64,000 bases of DNA from Microbacterium sp. H83. GTDB lineage: Bacteria > Actinomycetota > Actinomycetes > Actinomycetales > Microbacteriaceae. A program made the translations under genes and the position numbers. The notes below the pieces were generated by a model that was not told where the DNA came from, did no database searches, and worked only from the letters and a program-made list of their open reading frames with translations. Of this stretch, positions 37,532 through 49,072 are shown one piece after another (position 1 is the first letter of the stretch; every line of letters begins with the position of its first letter). The stretch covers positions 62,001 to 126,000 of the forward strand of contig NZ_LWCU01000054.1 of assembly GCF_001650405.1 (NCBI RefSeq), written 5' to 3'.

Positions 37532-38188
37532 TCAGCCCTCGCGTTCGGCCGCGCGGACGTCGTCCTCGAGTCCCCGCAGCCGCTCGCGCAGCGCCCGCTC
37601 GGCGTCCCAGCCGTGGGCACGGGCGGTGGCCACGAGGCCGAGCAGGGCGGCGCCCAGCTCCTCCTCGGATCCGAGCGGCTGCGATTCCCGGTCGTCGACG
37701 GCCGGCGTGACGACACCGGCCCCGGCCGCGCGTCCGACGAGCTTCTGCGCGAGCGCGAGGGCGGGCATGCCGCGCGGCACGCCGTCGAGGACGCTGCGGC
37801 GCGTGCGCTTCTCCGCGGCCTTCGCGGCGTTCCAGTGCACGAGGACCTCCTCGGGGGTCGTCGCGACCTCGCCGGCGAACACGTGCGGGTGCCGGCGCAC
37901 CATCTTCTCGGAGAGAGTCGTCGCGACGTCGTCGATGTCGAAGGGGTCGTCGGGATCCTGCGCCGCGATCGCCGCATGGAACAGCACCTGCCACAGCAGA
38001 TCCCCGAGCTCCTCGCGCAGATCGTCCCGCGATCCGCCCTCGACGGCCTCGATCACCTCGTGGGACTCCTCGATCAGGTAGGGCACGAGGTCGCGGTGCG
38101 TGATGCGCTGCGACCACACGCAGCGCTCGCGCACCTGTCGCATGACGTCCGCGGCGGTGCGCAGCGGGTCGTCCGATCGAGCAGTCAT
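37532..38188 (-). CDS. mazG: MazG-family nucleotide pyrophosphohydrolase
   Basis: MazG-type enzymes hydrolyse NTPs or dNTPs to monophosphates and remove damaged nucleotides or lower alarmone levels. The 218-residue protein has the helical MazG core near the N-terminus: CVWSQRITHRDLVPYLIEESHEVIEAVE, with the metal-binding EEshE, then LREELGDLLWQVLFHAAIAAQD with the second ExxD. A C-terminal helical part ends the protein. ATG at 38188 has GGAGGA close by. A seven-codon reading frame begins at a predicted transcription start and ends on this ATG (38205-38185), which suggests coupled initiation. Confidence 0.92.
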   Translation of the reverse strand: MTARSDDPLRTAADVMRQVRERCVWSQRITHRDLVPYLIEESHEVIEAVEGGSRDDLREELGDLLWQVLFHAAIAAQDPDDPFDIDDVATTLSEKMVRRHPHVFAGEVATTPEEVLVHWNAAKAAEKRTRRSVLDGVPRGMPALALAQKLVGRAAGAGVVTPAVDDRESQPLGSEEELGAALLGLVATARAHGWDAERALRERLRGLEDDVRAAEREG

Positions 38189-38205
38189 CGGTCCTCCTTC
38201 GTCAT
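38185..38205 (-). CDS. Possible mini leader ORF (6 codons plus stop) before mazG
   Basis: ATG at 38205, six codons (MTKEDR), then TGA overlapping the mazG ATG. A CAGGAT box lies exactly six bases before this ATG, and the ORF itself contains the mazG ribosome site AAGGAGG. It has no similarity to named leader peptides; translation is only inferred. Confidence 0.35.
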   Translation of the reverse strand: MTKEDR

Positions 38206-38241
38206 GCCCTCATCCTGCCGTCCGTCGAGCCCCGTGCGGCG

Positions 38242-39408
<1,167 letters not shown>

Positions 39409-39415
39409 CGCCTCC

Positions 39416-39421
39416 ATGCTA
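39416..39421 (-). promoter_or_regulatory. nhaA: -10 box of nhaA
   Basis: TAGCAT on the minus strand lies seven bases before the ATG at 39408, one base longer than the usual spacing here. Confidence 0.45.
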
Positions 39422-39484
39422 GGTCGCCGGGCGGACCGGACGTCGCGCGCCGTCATGCGTGCAGAGCACCCCCCTCTCGCGGGA

Positions 39485-39490
39485 TACTCT
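39485..39490 (+). promoter_or_regulatory. ppc: -10 box of ppc
   Basis: TACTCT, then CGAACG, then the GTG at 39497. This rejects the much longer upstream frame that overlaps nhaA. Confidence 0.6.
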
Positions 39491-39496
39491 CGAACG

Positions 39497-42184
39497 GTGA
39501 CCCCCGAACACGCCTTTCCCGAGCCCACCGACACCTCGGCCATCCGCATCATCGGTCGCTTCGAAGCGGGCCGCGGCATCCCGGACGCCATGCGCTCCGA
39601 TGTCAGGATGCTCGGCGCCCTCCTCGGCCAGGTGCTGCGCGAAGCGGGCGGCGACGACCTCTTCGAGGACGTCGAGCGACTGCGCCTCGCCACCATCCAG
39701 GCCTATGACGAGGAGACCTCGGACGCGTTCGAGCGCGCGGCCTCCATCGCGGAGTCGTTCAGCATCGAGCGCGCCGACGAGGTGGCCCGCGCCTTCACCT
39801 GCTACTTCCACCTCGTCAACCTCGCCGAGGAGCACCAGCGCGTGCGCGTGCTCCGGGAGCGCGCCGGCCAGCCCGGACGGGAGGAGGCGGCCGACACCGT
39901 CGCCACGGCATACGCCCGGCTGAAGGCGGAGGTGGGCGACGACGAGGCGCGACGCCGACTCGAGGGGCTGCGCTTCCACCCGGTCTTCACCGCGCACCCG
40001 ACCGAGGCGCGCCGTCGGGCGGTGTCGTCCGGCATCCGCCGGCTCTCCGAGCTGCTCACGCAGCACGATGCCGCGAGCGAGGGCGGTGCGGAGCAGCACC
40101 GCGCTCGGCGCCGGATGCTGGAGGAGATCGACACGCTGTGGCGCACCGCCCCGCTGCGGGCGCAGAAGCCGTCGCCGACCGACGAGGTGCGCACCGTGAT
40201 GGGCGTCTTCGACGAGACGCTGTTCACCACGGTGCCGCACGTCTACCGCCGCATCGACGACGCCCTCCGCGGCGACGAGTCCGGGGCGAGCGCACCGGTC
40301 GTCCCCGCGTTCGTGCGCATCGGATCGTGGGTCGGCGGCGACCGCGACGGCAACCCGTTCGTGACGGCATCCGTCACCCGCGAAGCCTCCCGGATCGCGT
40401 CCGATCACGTGCTGCGCGGACTCGAGCGCGCCCTCGAGCGCATCGGTCGCACGCTCACGCTCGACGCCGAGGACACGCCCCCGAGCGACGCCGTCGCGGC
40501 CCTCTGGCAGCGGTTCGGCGAGGCCGAGCCGCTGCTCGCCGACGAGCTCGGCGCGCGCTCCCCCGGCGAGCCGCACCGCCGCGTGCTGCTCGCCCTCGCC
40601 CACCGCGTGGCCGCGACGCGGCGCGGCGACGAGCAGCGCTACGAGGACCCCGAGGAGCTCCTCGCCGACCTGCGCGCCGTGCAGTCGTCGCTGGCGGACG
40701 CCGGCGCCCGGCGCCATGCGTTCGGGGGCGTGCAGCATCTCATCTGGCAGGTCGAGACGTACGGCTTCCACCTGACCGAGCTCGAGGTCCGCCAGCACTC
40801 CCAGGTGCACGCGAACGCCCTCGCGGAGCTCGAGGCCGGAGAGGCGATCAGCGCGCAGACGGAGGAAGTGCTCGAGGTCTTCCGCGCCATCGCCGAGATC
40901 CAGGGCGACAGGGGTCTGCGCGCGGCAGGGCGGTACGTCGTGTCGTTCACGCAGGCGGCCTCCGACCTCGCGAACGTGCACCGGCTCGCGAGGCACGCAC
41001 TCGGCGAGAACGCCCCGGTGCTCGACGTCGTCCCGCTCTTCGAGACGTTCGCCGACCTGCAGGCGGCGCCCGCCATCCTCGCCGAGGTCGTCACGTTCCC
41101 CGAGTTCCGGGCCCGCATGGCGGCGACCGGCAACCGGCTCGAGGTCATGCTCGGCTACTCCGACTCGTCGAAGGACGTCGGCCCCGTCGCCGCGAACCTC
41201 GCCCTGTATGAGGCGCAGGAGAAGATCGCGCAGTGGGCCAAGGACGAAGGCATCGAGCTGACGCTCTTCCACGGCCGCGGCGGGGCCCTCGGCCGTGGCG
41301 GCGGACCGGCGAACTCGGCGATCCTCGCGCAGCCGCCGCACTCGGTCGACGGACGCTTCAAGCTCACGGAGCAGGGTGAGGTGATCTTCGCCCGGTACGG
41401 CGAGCCCGCGATCGCGATGCGCCACATCGATCAGGTCGCCGCGGCGACGCTGCTCGCATCGTCGCCGACCGTCGAGCAGCGCACGAGCGACGCCGCCTCG
41501 CGCTTCGCCGACATCGCCGCGGTCATGGACCGCTCGTCGCGGGAGCGCTTCTTCTCGCTCGTGAAGGCGGAGGGGTTCGCGCCCTGGTTCGCCACGGTCA
41601 CGCCGATGGAGGAGATCGGTCTGCTCGCGCTCGGCTCGCGCCCCGCCCGCCGAGGGCTGTCGGTCGAGTCGCTGGAGGACCTGCGGGCGATCCCGTGGGT
41701 GTTCGCGTGGACGCAGGCCCGCATCAACCTCGCCGGGTGGTTCGGGCTCGGCACGGCGCTCGCGGCCGTGGGCGACGAGGCCCGCCTCACCGAGGCCTAT
41801 CGGGAGTGGCCGCTGCTGCGCACCATGATCGACAACGTGGCCATGAGCCTCGCGAAGACCGACGAGCGCATCGCCCGCCAGTACCTCGCTCTCGGCGACC
41901 GCGACGACCTCGCGCAGCTCGTCCTCGATGAGATGGCCCTGACCCGCGAGTGGGTGATCCGCCTGACCGGCGGCGTGGGGCTGCTCGAGAACAAGCCGAT
42001 CCTCCAGCGCGCGGTGCAGCTGCGGACGCCGTACGTCGACGCCCTCTCGCTGCTCCAGCTGCGGGCGCTGCGCGCCCTGCGGGAACCCGCTGACGCGCTC
42101 GGCTCGGGTTCGGAGGACGAGCAGCGACGGCTTCTGCTGCTGTCCGTCAGCGGCGTGGCCGCCGGTCTCCAGAACACCGGGTGA
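39497..42184 (+). CDS. ppc: Phosphoenolpyruvate carboxylase
   Basis: This enzyme adds bicarbonate to PEP to give oxaloacetate, refilling the TCA cycle. The 895-residue protein has the two catalytic signatures: FHPVFTAHPTEARRRAV (catalytic His, near residue 165-175) and the later VMLGYSDSSKDVGP and FHGRGGALGRGGGP loops. VGGDRDGNPFVTA near residue 280 is also diagnostic. The C-terminal NTG end is typical. GTG at 39497 is six bases after TACTCT; family alignment also favours a start here. Regulation by acetyl-CoA or aspartate is usual in the family but not readable from sequence. Confidence 0.96.
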   Translation: MTPEHAFPEPTDTSAIRIIGRFEAGRGIPDAMRSDVRMLGALLGQVLREAGGDDLFEDVERLRLATIQAYDEETSDAFERAASIAESFSIERADEVARAFTCYFHLVNLAEEHQRVRVLRERAGQPGREEAADTVATAYARLKAEVGDDEARRRLEGLRFHPVFTAHPTEARRRAVSSGIRRLSELLTQHDAASEGGAEQHRARRRMLEEIDTLWRTAPLRAQKPSPTDEVRTVMGVFDETLFTTVPHVYRRIDDALRGDESGASAPVVPAFVRIGSWVGGDRDGNPFVTASVTREASRIASDHVLRGLERALERIGRTLTLDAEDTPPSDAVAALWQRFGEAEPLLADELGARSPGEPHRRVLLALAHRVAATRRGDEQRYEDPEELLADLRAVQSSLADAGARRHAFGGVQHLIWQVETYGFHLTELEVRQHSQVHANALAELEAGEAISAQTEEVLEVFRAIAEIQGDRGLRAAGRYVVSFTQAASDLANVHRLARHALGENAPVLDVVPLFETFADLQAAPAILAEVVTFPEFRARMAATGNRLEVMLGYSDSSKDVGPVAANLALYEAQEKIAQWAKDEGIELTLFHGRGGALGRGGGPANSAILAQPPHSVDGRFKLTEQGEVIFARYGEPAIAMRHIDQVAAATLLASSPTVEQRTSDAASRFADIAAVMDRSSRERFFSLVKAEGFAPWFATVTPMEEIGLLALGSRPARRGLSVESLEDLRAIPWVFAWTQARINLAGWFGLGTALAAVGDEARLTEAYREWPLLRTMIDNVAMSLAKTDERIARQYLALGDRDDLAQLVLDEMALTREWVIRLTGGVGLLENKPILQRAVQLRTPYVDALSLLQLRALRALREPADALGSGSEDEQRRLLLLSVSGVAAGLQNTG

Positions 42185-42246
42185 CCCCCACCACCCCGAC
42201 GATCACGGGCATTCCGATGTGCGATCTCGGCCGTCGGCCTGCCCGC

Positions 42247-43701
<1,455 letters not shown>

Positions 43702-43727
43702 CGGCGACCGCCGCCTCCGCCTCGCGC

Positions 43728-43786
43728 GTCGGATCGCGCACTCCGCAGGTCTCCGCCGTGGATTCCTGCGAGGTGCGCGATCCGAC
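43728..43786. terminator. Bidirectional terminator between gdhA and the permease gene
   Basis: A perfect 14-bp outer stem (GTCGGATCGCGCAC / GTGCGCGATCCGAC) and a 6-bp inner stem (CGCAGG / CCTGCG) are joined by one mismatch and one G-T pair. The result is a stem of about 22 pairs with a 15-base loop between two convergent stops. Confidence 0.75.
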
Positions 43787-43800
43787 CGGCACGCGTCGCG

Positions 43801-45228
43801 TCAGCTCTCGTCGACGGGGACCTTCACGACCTTGTTGAAGCCGGTGACGGCCTGGTTCTCGTCGAACGCGACCACCTTCTTGCGGAAGCCCCGGGTGATG
43901 ACGGCGAGGTAGATCACGCCGAGCGCCGTCCAGGTGAGGCCGCCGACGAGCGCGTCCTGGTGCAGGTTGGCCCAGAGCAGCCCGGTGAGGAGCATGCCGA
44001 TGCCGGGCATGACGATGTAGTTGACGATGTCCCGCGGCGTCCGCCGCAGCCCCTTGCGCACGGCGAACCACGCGATGACCGAGATGTTGACGAACGTGAA
44101 GGCGATGAGCGCGCCGTAGTTGATCCAGGCCGCGATCAGCTCGAGCGTGAACGGTATCGCCAGGAGAGAGATCGCCCCGACCAGCACGATGTTGAAGGTC
44201 GGCGTGTGCGTGCGGGGGTTGATGTACCCGAAGGCTCGCTGCGGCAGCACGTTGTTGCGTCCCATCACGAGAAGCATGCGCGAGACCGACGCGTGCGAGG
44301 CGAGACCCGAGGCCAGCGTCGCGCAGAAGCCCGCGGCCGTCAGCACCGCCATCAGCACGTTGCCTCCGACGAGATTGCCGATGATCGGCAGAGTGGAGTC
44401 CTCGACGTACTGCATGTCGCCGCCCGGCGCGAACTCGTTCCAGTCGGGGAAGCGCAGCTGCGTCACGTAGGCCGCGATCAGGAAGATCGCTCCGCCGAGC
44501 AGCACCGTCAGCAGGATGGCCTTCGGCATGATCTTCGGGTCCTTCGCCTCCTCCGCGTACATCGTGACCGCGTCGAACCCGATGAACGAGAAGCAGACGA
44601 TGGTGGCTCCCATCAGCACGGCCCCCAGCGTGGCGCCGTCATGGATGAAGGGTGCCGCCGAGGCGATCGTCGCCGCGCCGTCGCCGCGCAGCAGCTGCGC
44701 CACGACCATCACCACGAACACGGCCATGACGACGATCGAGAACACCAGCAGGATCATGTTCATGTTGGAGGTGCCGCGCATCGTCAGGTAGATGACGCCG
44801 GTGACGAGGATGCAGTACAGGACCACCCAGATCCAGCCGGGGATGTCGGGGAACAGCGCCTCGAGGTAGCTCCGGATGATCAGGCAGTTCACCATCGGCA
44901 GCAGGACGTAGTCGATCAGCGAGGTCCAGCCGACCATGAAGCCGAGGTTCGGATGGATCGACTCGCGCACGTAGGTGTACGCCGAGCCGGCGCTCGGGAT
45001 GGCGCGGGAGATCTTGCCGTAGCTGATCGCGGTGAAGACCATGACCACGAGCGCGACCAGGTAGGCGGCGGGGACGACGTTGTCGGTATCGCGCGCGACC
45101 ATGCCGAACGTGTCGAAGACGACCGTCGGGGTCATGTACCCGAGACCCAGGCCGACGATCGCCCAGAGTCCGAGATTCCGGCGGAGCGTTCCCCCACCCT
45201 GCGCGAGCGGCGTGGTCTTCATGGCCAT
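43801..45228 (-). CDS. APC-family permease, putrescine/amino-acid importer-like
   Basis: This 475-residue permease has 12 predicted helices. It resembles the PuuP-type group of the APC family: GLWAIVGLGLGYMTPTVVFDTFG in the first helix, IPSAGSAYTYVRESIHP after helix 2, GWTSLIDYVLLPMVNCL in helix 3, and ATIVCFSFIGFDAVTMYAEEAKDP in helix 6. The substrate could be putrescine or another amine or amino acid; similarity by motif does not settle it. ATG at 45228 has GAGGAG five bases upstream. The next gene upstream of its promoter, on the same strand, is a kinase/lyase fusion, so it may import that enzyme's substrate. Confidence 0.88.
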   Translation of the reverse strand: MAMKTTPLAQGGGTLRRNLGLWAIVGLGLGYMTPTVVFDTFGMVARDTDNVVPAAYLVALVVMVFTAISYGKISRAIPSAGSAYTYVRESIHPNLGFMVGWTSLIDYVLLPMVNCLIIRSYLEALFPDIPGWIWVVLYCILVTGVIYLTMRGTSNMNMILLVFSIVVMAVFVVMVVAQLLRGDGAATIASAAPFIHDGATLGAVLMGATIVCFSFIGFDAVTMYAEEAKDPKIMPKAILLTVLLGGAIFLIAAYVTQLRFPDWNEFAPGGDMQYVEDSTLPIIGNLVGGNVLMAVLTAAGFCATLASGLASHASVSRMLLVMGRNNVLPQRAFGYINPRTHTPTFNIVLVGAISLLAIPFTLELIAAWINYGALIAFTFVNISVIAWFAVRKGLRRTPRDIVNYIVMPGIGMLLTGLLWANLHQDALVGGLTWTALGVIYLAVITRGFRKKVVAFDENQAVTGFNKVVKVPVDES

Positions 45229-45384
45229 GTGTTCTCCTCGGAGAGCAGGGGCCGGACTTCGGGTCGTCCGACGCTGAGCATCAGTATGGACCCGACCTAA
45301 TCGTCAGCGGAAGAGCAGATCCGGTTCGAAATACGCATTTAACATGGCGTGGCGACGCGGTATTCGAAGAGCGATCCGCTCCGC

Positions 45385-45420
45385 CTTTCCCATCCCCCGG
45401 CGCTTTCCCATCCCCCGGCG
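45385..45420. repeat. Tandem duplication of an 18-bp sequence
   Basis: CTTTCCCATCCCCCGGCG occurs twice, end to end and identical (45385-45402 and 45403-45420). It lies in the 210-bp spacer between the permease start and the fusion gene's stop. Confidence 0.85.
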
Positions 45421-45438
45421 TTCACCGTCTCCCGGATC

Positions 45439-48405
45439 TCACCATCCGTCGGTGAGGACGCGATCCAGCATGGCGACGACGTGGTCCGCGCTCTCGGGCG
45501 TCAGGCACAGCGGCGGCTTGATCTTCAGCACGTTGGACCGCTCCGACGTGGTGAGCACGATGACGCCGAGTTCCCGCATCCGCTCGCAGATCGCCGCGGC
45601 CTCGGCGGCCGCCGGCTCCCGGGTGCCGCGGTCGCGCACGAGCTCGACGCCGAGGTAGAGGCCGGTGCCGTGGACGGGGCCGACGAGCGGATGCCGCTGC
45701 TGCAGCCCCCGCAGCCCCTCGGCCAGCCGCGTCCCGACCTCGAGCGCGTTCCGCTGCAGATCGTCCTCCACCATGGCGTCGAGCACGGCGAGGCCGACCC
45801 GGCAGCTGAGCGTGCTTCCGCCCGCAGACGAGAAGAACTGCCCCTGTGCGCTCAGGGCGTCCGCGATCGCACGGGTCGTGACGACGCCGCCGATCGGGAA
45901 GCCGTTCCCCATCGGCTTGGCGATCGTCACGATGTCGGGCACGGCCCCCGACTGCTCGAACCCCCAGAAGGTCGAGCCCATCCGCCCGAAGCCGACCTGG
46001 ACCTCGTCGGCGATGCACAGACCGCCGTGTCGACGGACGAGATCGTAGGCTCCCGCGAGGTACCCGTCGGGCAGCAGCACCCCGCCGGCGTTGCCGAGCA
46101 CCGACTCGCACAGGAAGGCGGCGGCGTCGCGACCATCCGCGGCGAGCCGGTCGAGATCGGCGGCCAGGTCGGCCAGGTACCGCGGTGCGGACCCCTCGCC
46201 GCGGTGGGTGCCGCGATAGGGGTTCGGCACATCGGCGACGTGAACCCAGTCGGGGCGCGTTCCGAGGGCGTCGGGGTTGTCGTAGGCGCTCGTGGTCACG
46301 GCATCCGTCGCCATGGTCCACCCGTGATAGGCCTCGCGGAGCGCGACGACCGTCCGACGGCCCGTCGCAGCCTGGGCGAGCCGCAGCGCGAGATCGACCG
46401 CCTCCGAGCCGCTGTTGACGAGCAGCACGGTATCGAGGCCGCTGTCCTGCGGCATGAGCGCGATCAGGCGCTCGCTGTACTCGGCGAGATCGCGGAACAG
46501 GAAGCGCGAGTTCGTCGCGAGGGTGCGCAGCTGCCTGCTCGCGGCCTCGGCGACCGCCGGGTGAGCATGGCCCAGACCGGCGACGTTGTTCACCATGTCG
46601 ATGTACGCGCGTCCGGTGGTGTCGACGAGATGATGGCGCCATCCGCGTTCGATCTGCGGAGGACGCTCGTAGTAGCGCTCCTGCGCCTCCGCGAAGATGC
46701 GCTCGCGACGACGGAGCTCGCCGGGAGCCTCGTCGATCTGGGCGCGCGTGCCGATCCCCAGCAGCGAGGCAGGGTCCGCCGTGAGCCGCAGCCAGGCCGC
46801 GACCTGCTCCGGTCGCACGAGCTCCGCGCCGACGGCCGGCGCGGCGGCCGGCGCTCCGACGCGGGAGAGAGACGGCGGCGCGTCGACGCGGCGCACACCG
46901 ACCACGATCGTGCGCTCGTCGAAGGAGGCGGCGAGCCGTCCGATGCTCTCGCCCGCCTCGACCCGACCGCCGCGCAACTGCTCGAGATCGTCGCTGCGCA
47001 GGACCAGCTCCCAGCCGTCCCCGCGGTCGATCCGCACCCGCGGCCCCGACACGGTGAGGTCGCCGCCGACCGGTGCGGTCACCCGCGCCGACGGACCGGG
47101 CGCGATGTGCAGCTCCGTCTCGATCGGCCAGGTCTCGGGCGCCTCGTCGGAGTCCACGGTCGTGCGGGTGAGGCGGAACACGCCGTACGGCATGATCACG
47201 ACGCGCGCTCCGGCATCGTGCGCCGCGGCGATGAGCGCGGCCTCGGCCGCGGGGTCCGTCCAGCGCCCGGCGTCCAGCGCCTCGGACTCGACGCCGGGGT
47301 CGGCGATCGCGATGCGCCCGCCGAGATCGGGCAGCAGGGCCGACAGCTCGGGGCCGTCGACGGTCGGTGCCTCGAAGGTCGGTGCGTCGATGCCGAGCCG
47401 TGCGCGCACGTGCTCCGTCGCCTCGATCAGGGGGACGGCCGTGGCCGCGTCGAAGATCGCCTGCTCGCCGTCGATGCGCTCGCGCGCGTAGTCGTTGTCG
47501 CCGTCGATCTCGAGCTGCCGCCATCCGCTCGCGACGAGCAGTGCCGCACGGAGGACGATCAGCGGCCAGACTGCGGCGGCCTCGTCGTCGCTGAGAGGCG
47601 CCGACGCATGGAAGGCGGCGATCGTCTCGAGCACCCGCAGCGGCCGTCGCGGGTCGTGGTGCAGCATCGACGAGGCGCACACGGCGAGCTCCGCCACCCG
47701 CCATCCGGTGCCCAGATCACCGAGGTCGAGCACCGCGTGCGGATGCAGCCGCGAGTCCGCCCCGCGGATCCCCGTCACGTTGTCGTCCGTGAGATCGCCG
47801 TGGATCGGCTGCACCGGCAGTGCTGAGGCCACCACGCCCAGGGCAGCCTCGGCCTCTTCGGCCGCGCGCAGCACCCGACGGCGCAGAGTCGAGTCGGCGA
47901 TCGACGGCGCGAGCTCCAGGATCTGCGCGTGCGCGACCCTCATGTCCCACATCTGCTCCCGCTCGAGTCCCGGATGCCGGAGGGGCGCGAGCGCCGTCAC
48001 CGAGGCCGCGGCCAGAGCGCCGAACTCCGCGAGCACGACGGGCGCGAGGTACCCGGCGTCCACGAGCGCCTCGCCCTCCGCGAACTCGCTGCGCCGCACG
48101 GCGTGCCCTCGCCAGCGCTGGGTCAGCTGCCCGTCGAGACCGGGGATGACGGCGGGAACCGGTACGCCCGCGGAGCGATACGCGTCGAGCGCCGCGTGCT
48201 GGGCGTCGCGACCGGCATCCTCGAACACCTCGTTGTCGATGCGGAGCACGCTGCGCGAGCCGTCGGGCTCGGTCAGCACGAAGTTGCGGTCCTGATTGCT
48301 GCCGAGCTCCGCGGCCGTCGCCGCGATCCCGTAGCAGTCGCGGGCGATCTCCGCGGCATCCGCGGTGCTGACATCGGGTCGGACGAGTCCCGCGCCGACG
48401 CTCAC
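45439..48405 (-). CDS. Kinase / aminotransferase-fold phospho-lyase fusion protein
   Basis: This 988-residue cytosolic protein has at least three parts. Residues 1-330 are an aminoglycoside-phosphotransferase-like kinase, with the catalytic loop IHGDLTDDNV (H202, D204, N209) and a metal-binding VLDLGD (227-230). A middle region (about 400-500) with GPSARVTAPVGGDLTV resembles a lysostaphin-type or biotinyl-like beta domain, apparently degenerate. Residues 560-988 are a class III aminotransferase fold, with the PLP lysine near 830 in IAKPMGNGFP and CIADEVQVGFGRMG before it. Kinase plus such a PLP domain is known for hydroxylysine kinase and phospho-lyases of hydroxylysine or ethanolamine phosphate. 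The substrate here is unproven. GTG overlaps the hexapeptide gene's stop. Confidence 0.85.
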   Translation of the reverse strand: MSVGAGLVRPDVSTADAAEIARDCYGIAATAAELGSNQDRNFVLTEPDGSRSVLRIDNEVFEDAGRDAQHAALDAYRSAGVPVPAVIPGLDGQLTQRWRGHAVRRSEFAEGEALVDAGYLAPVVLAEFGALAAASVTALAPLRHPGLEREQMWDMRVAHAQILELAPSIADSTLRRRVLRAAEEAEAALGVVASALPVQPIHGDLTDDNVTGIRGADSRLHPHAVLDLGDLGTGWRVAELAVCASSMLHHDPRRPLRVLETIAAFHASAPLSDDEAAAVWPLIVLRAALLVASGWRQLEIDGDNDYARERIDGEQAIFDAATAVPLIEATEHVRARLGIDAPTFEAPTVDGPELSALLPDLGGRIAIADPGVESEALDAGRWTDPAAEAALIAAAHDAGARVVIMPYGVFRLTRTTVDSDEAPETWPIETELHIAPGPSARVTAPVGGDLTVSGPRVRIDRGDGWELVLRSDDLEQLRGGRVEAGESIGRLAASFDERTIVVGVRRVDAPPSLSRVGAPAAAPAVGAELVRPEQVAAWLRLTADPASLLGIGTRAQIDEAPGELRRRERIFAEAQERYYERPPQIERGWRHHLVDTTGRAYIDMVNNVAGLGHAHPAVAEAASRQLRTLATNSRFLFRDLAEYSERLIALMPQDSGLDTVLLVNSGSEAVDLALRLAQAATGRRTVVALREAYHGWTMATDAVTTSAYDNPDALGTRPDWVHVADVPNPYRGTHRGEGSAPRYLADLAADLDRLAADGRDAAAFLCESVLGNAGGVLLPDGYLAGAYDLVRRHGGLCIADEVQVGFGRMGSTFWGFEQSGAVPDIVTIAKPMGNGFPIGGVVTTRAIADALSAQGQFFSSAGGSTLSCRVGLAVLDAMVEDDLQRNALEVGTRLAEGLRGLQQRHPLVGPVHGTGLYLGVELVRDRGTREPAAAEAAAICERMRELGVIVLTTSERSNVLKIKPPLCLTPESADHVVAMLDRVLTDGW

Positions 48406-49040
48406 CCGCGATCCGCCCGGTGCGGGCGGCGATGACCGTCGCCGTCGATGCGGATGTCGTCGGCGTGACGGGCGAGGGAGCTGCCGTACCGCTCGGTGAG
48501 CTGGACCATGAGGTCGGGGGTGTCGCGGTCGACGCCGAAGACATGGCCGGGGAAGTCGAGTTCGGGCTGGGCAGCCGCGATCTCGTCCTCGCGGTCGGGT
48601 GACAGCAGCTGCACCGGATCGCCCACCGCCACCCACCCGATCGGCACCACCGTCCCGGAGGGCAGCACGGCGCGACGGTGGACGATCGCATTGACCCTCA
48701 CCTCGCAGCGGTCTCCCACCAGTGCCCCGTTGAAGACGCGGGCTCCGGACGCCAGGAAGACCTCCTCGCCCACCGTCGCGCCGGCGATGCTCGCGAGAGT
48801 GCCCACGAGGGTGTGCGGACCGATGTGCACCGCGTTCGCGGCTGTCGCGCGGATGAGGGCGTTCTCCATCACGATGACGTGCGCGCCGAGCGTGATGGGC
48901 CCGCCTTCGGCCGTGACGACCGCGCCGTGCAGCACCTGGCAGTCGGGGCCGATCTCCACATCGCCGGAGATCACGGCGGTGGGGGCGATGACGGCGGTGT
49001 CATGGATCCGGGGCCGAGCCCCGAGGTGCTCGTACAACAT
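48402..49040 (-). CDS. Hexapeptide-repeat (left-handed beta helix) protein, gamma-carbonic-anhydrase-like
   Basis: This 212-residue protein is built on hexapeptide repeats from the N-terminus, for example AVIAPTAVISGDVEIGPDC, then GPITLGAHVIVMENALIRAT and HIGPHTLVG. That predicts a trimeric left-handed beta helix of the YrdA/gamma-carbonic-anhydrase group. Some of the zinc-binding histidines of true gamma enzymes seem replaced here, so catalysis is doubtful. The polar C-terminal 40 residues are His/Arg/Asp-rich. The ATG follows TACGCT and six bases. The stop overlaps the fusion gene's GTG, so it is the first gene of that operon. Confidence 0.82.
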   Translation of the reverse strand: MLYEHLGARPRIHDTAVIAPTAVISGDVEIGPDCQVLHGAVVTAEGGPITLGAHVIVMENALIRATAANAVHIGPHTLVGTLASIAGATVGEEVFLASGARVFNGALVGDRCEVRVNAIVHRRAVLPSGTVVPIGWVAVGDPVQLLSPDREDEIAAAQPELDFPGHVFGVDRDTPDLMVQLTERYGSSLARHADDIRIDGDGHRRPHRADRG

Positions 49041-49046
49041 GACGCC

Positions 49047-49052
49047 AGCGTA
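49047..49052 (-). promoter_or_regulatory. -10 box of the hexapeptide-fusion operon
   Basis: TACGCT on the minus strand, then GGCGTC, then the ATG at 49040. Confidence 0.6.
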
Positions 49053-49072
49053 GTGGGGAGGGAGCCTCGGGC

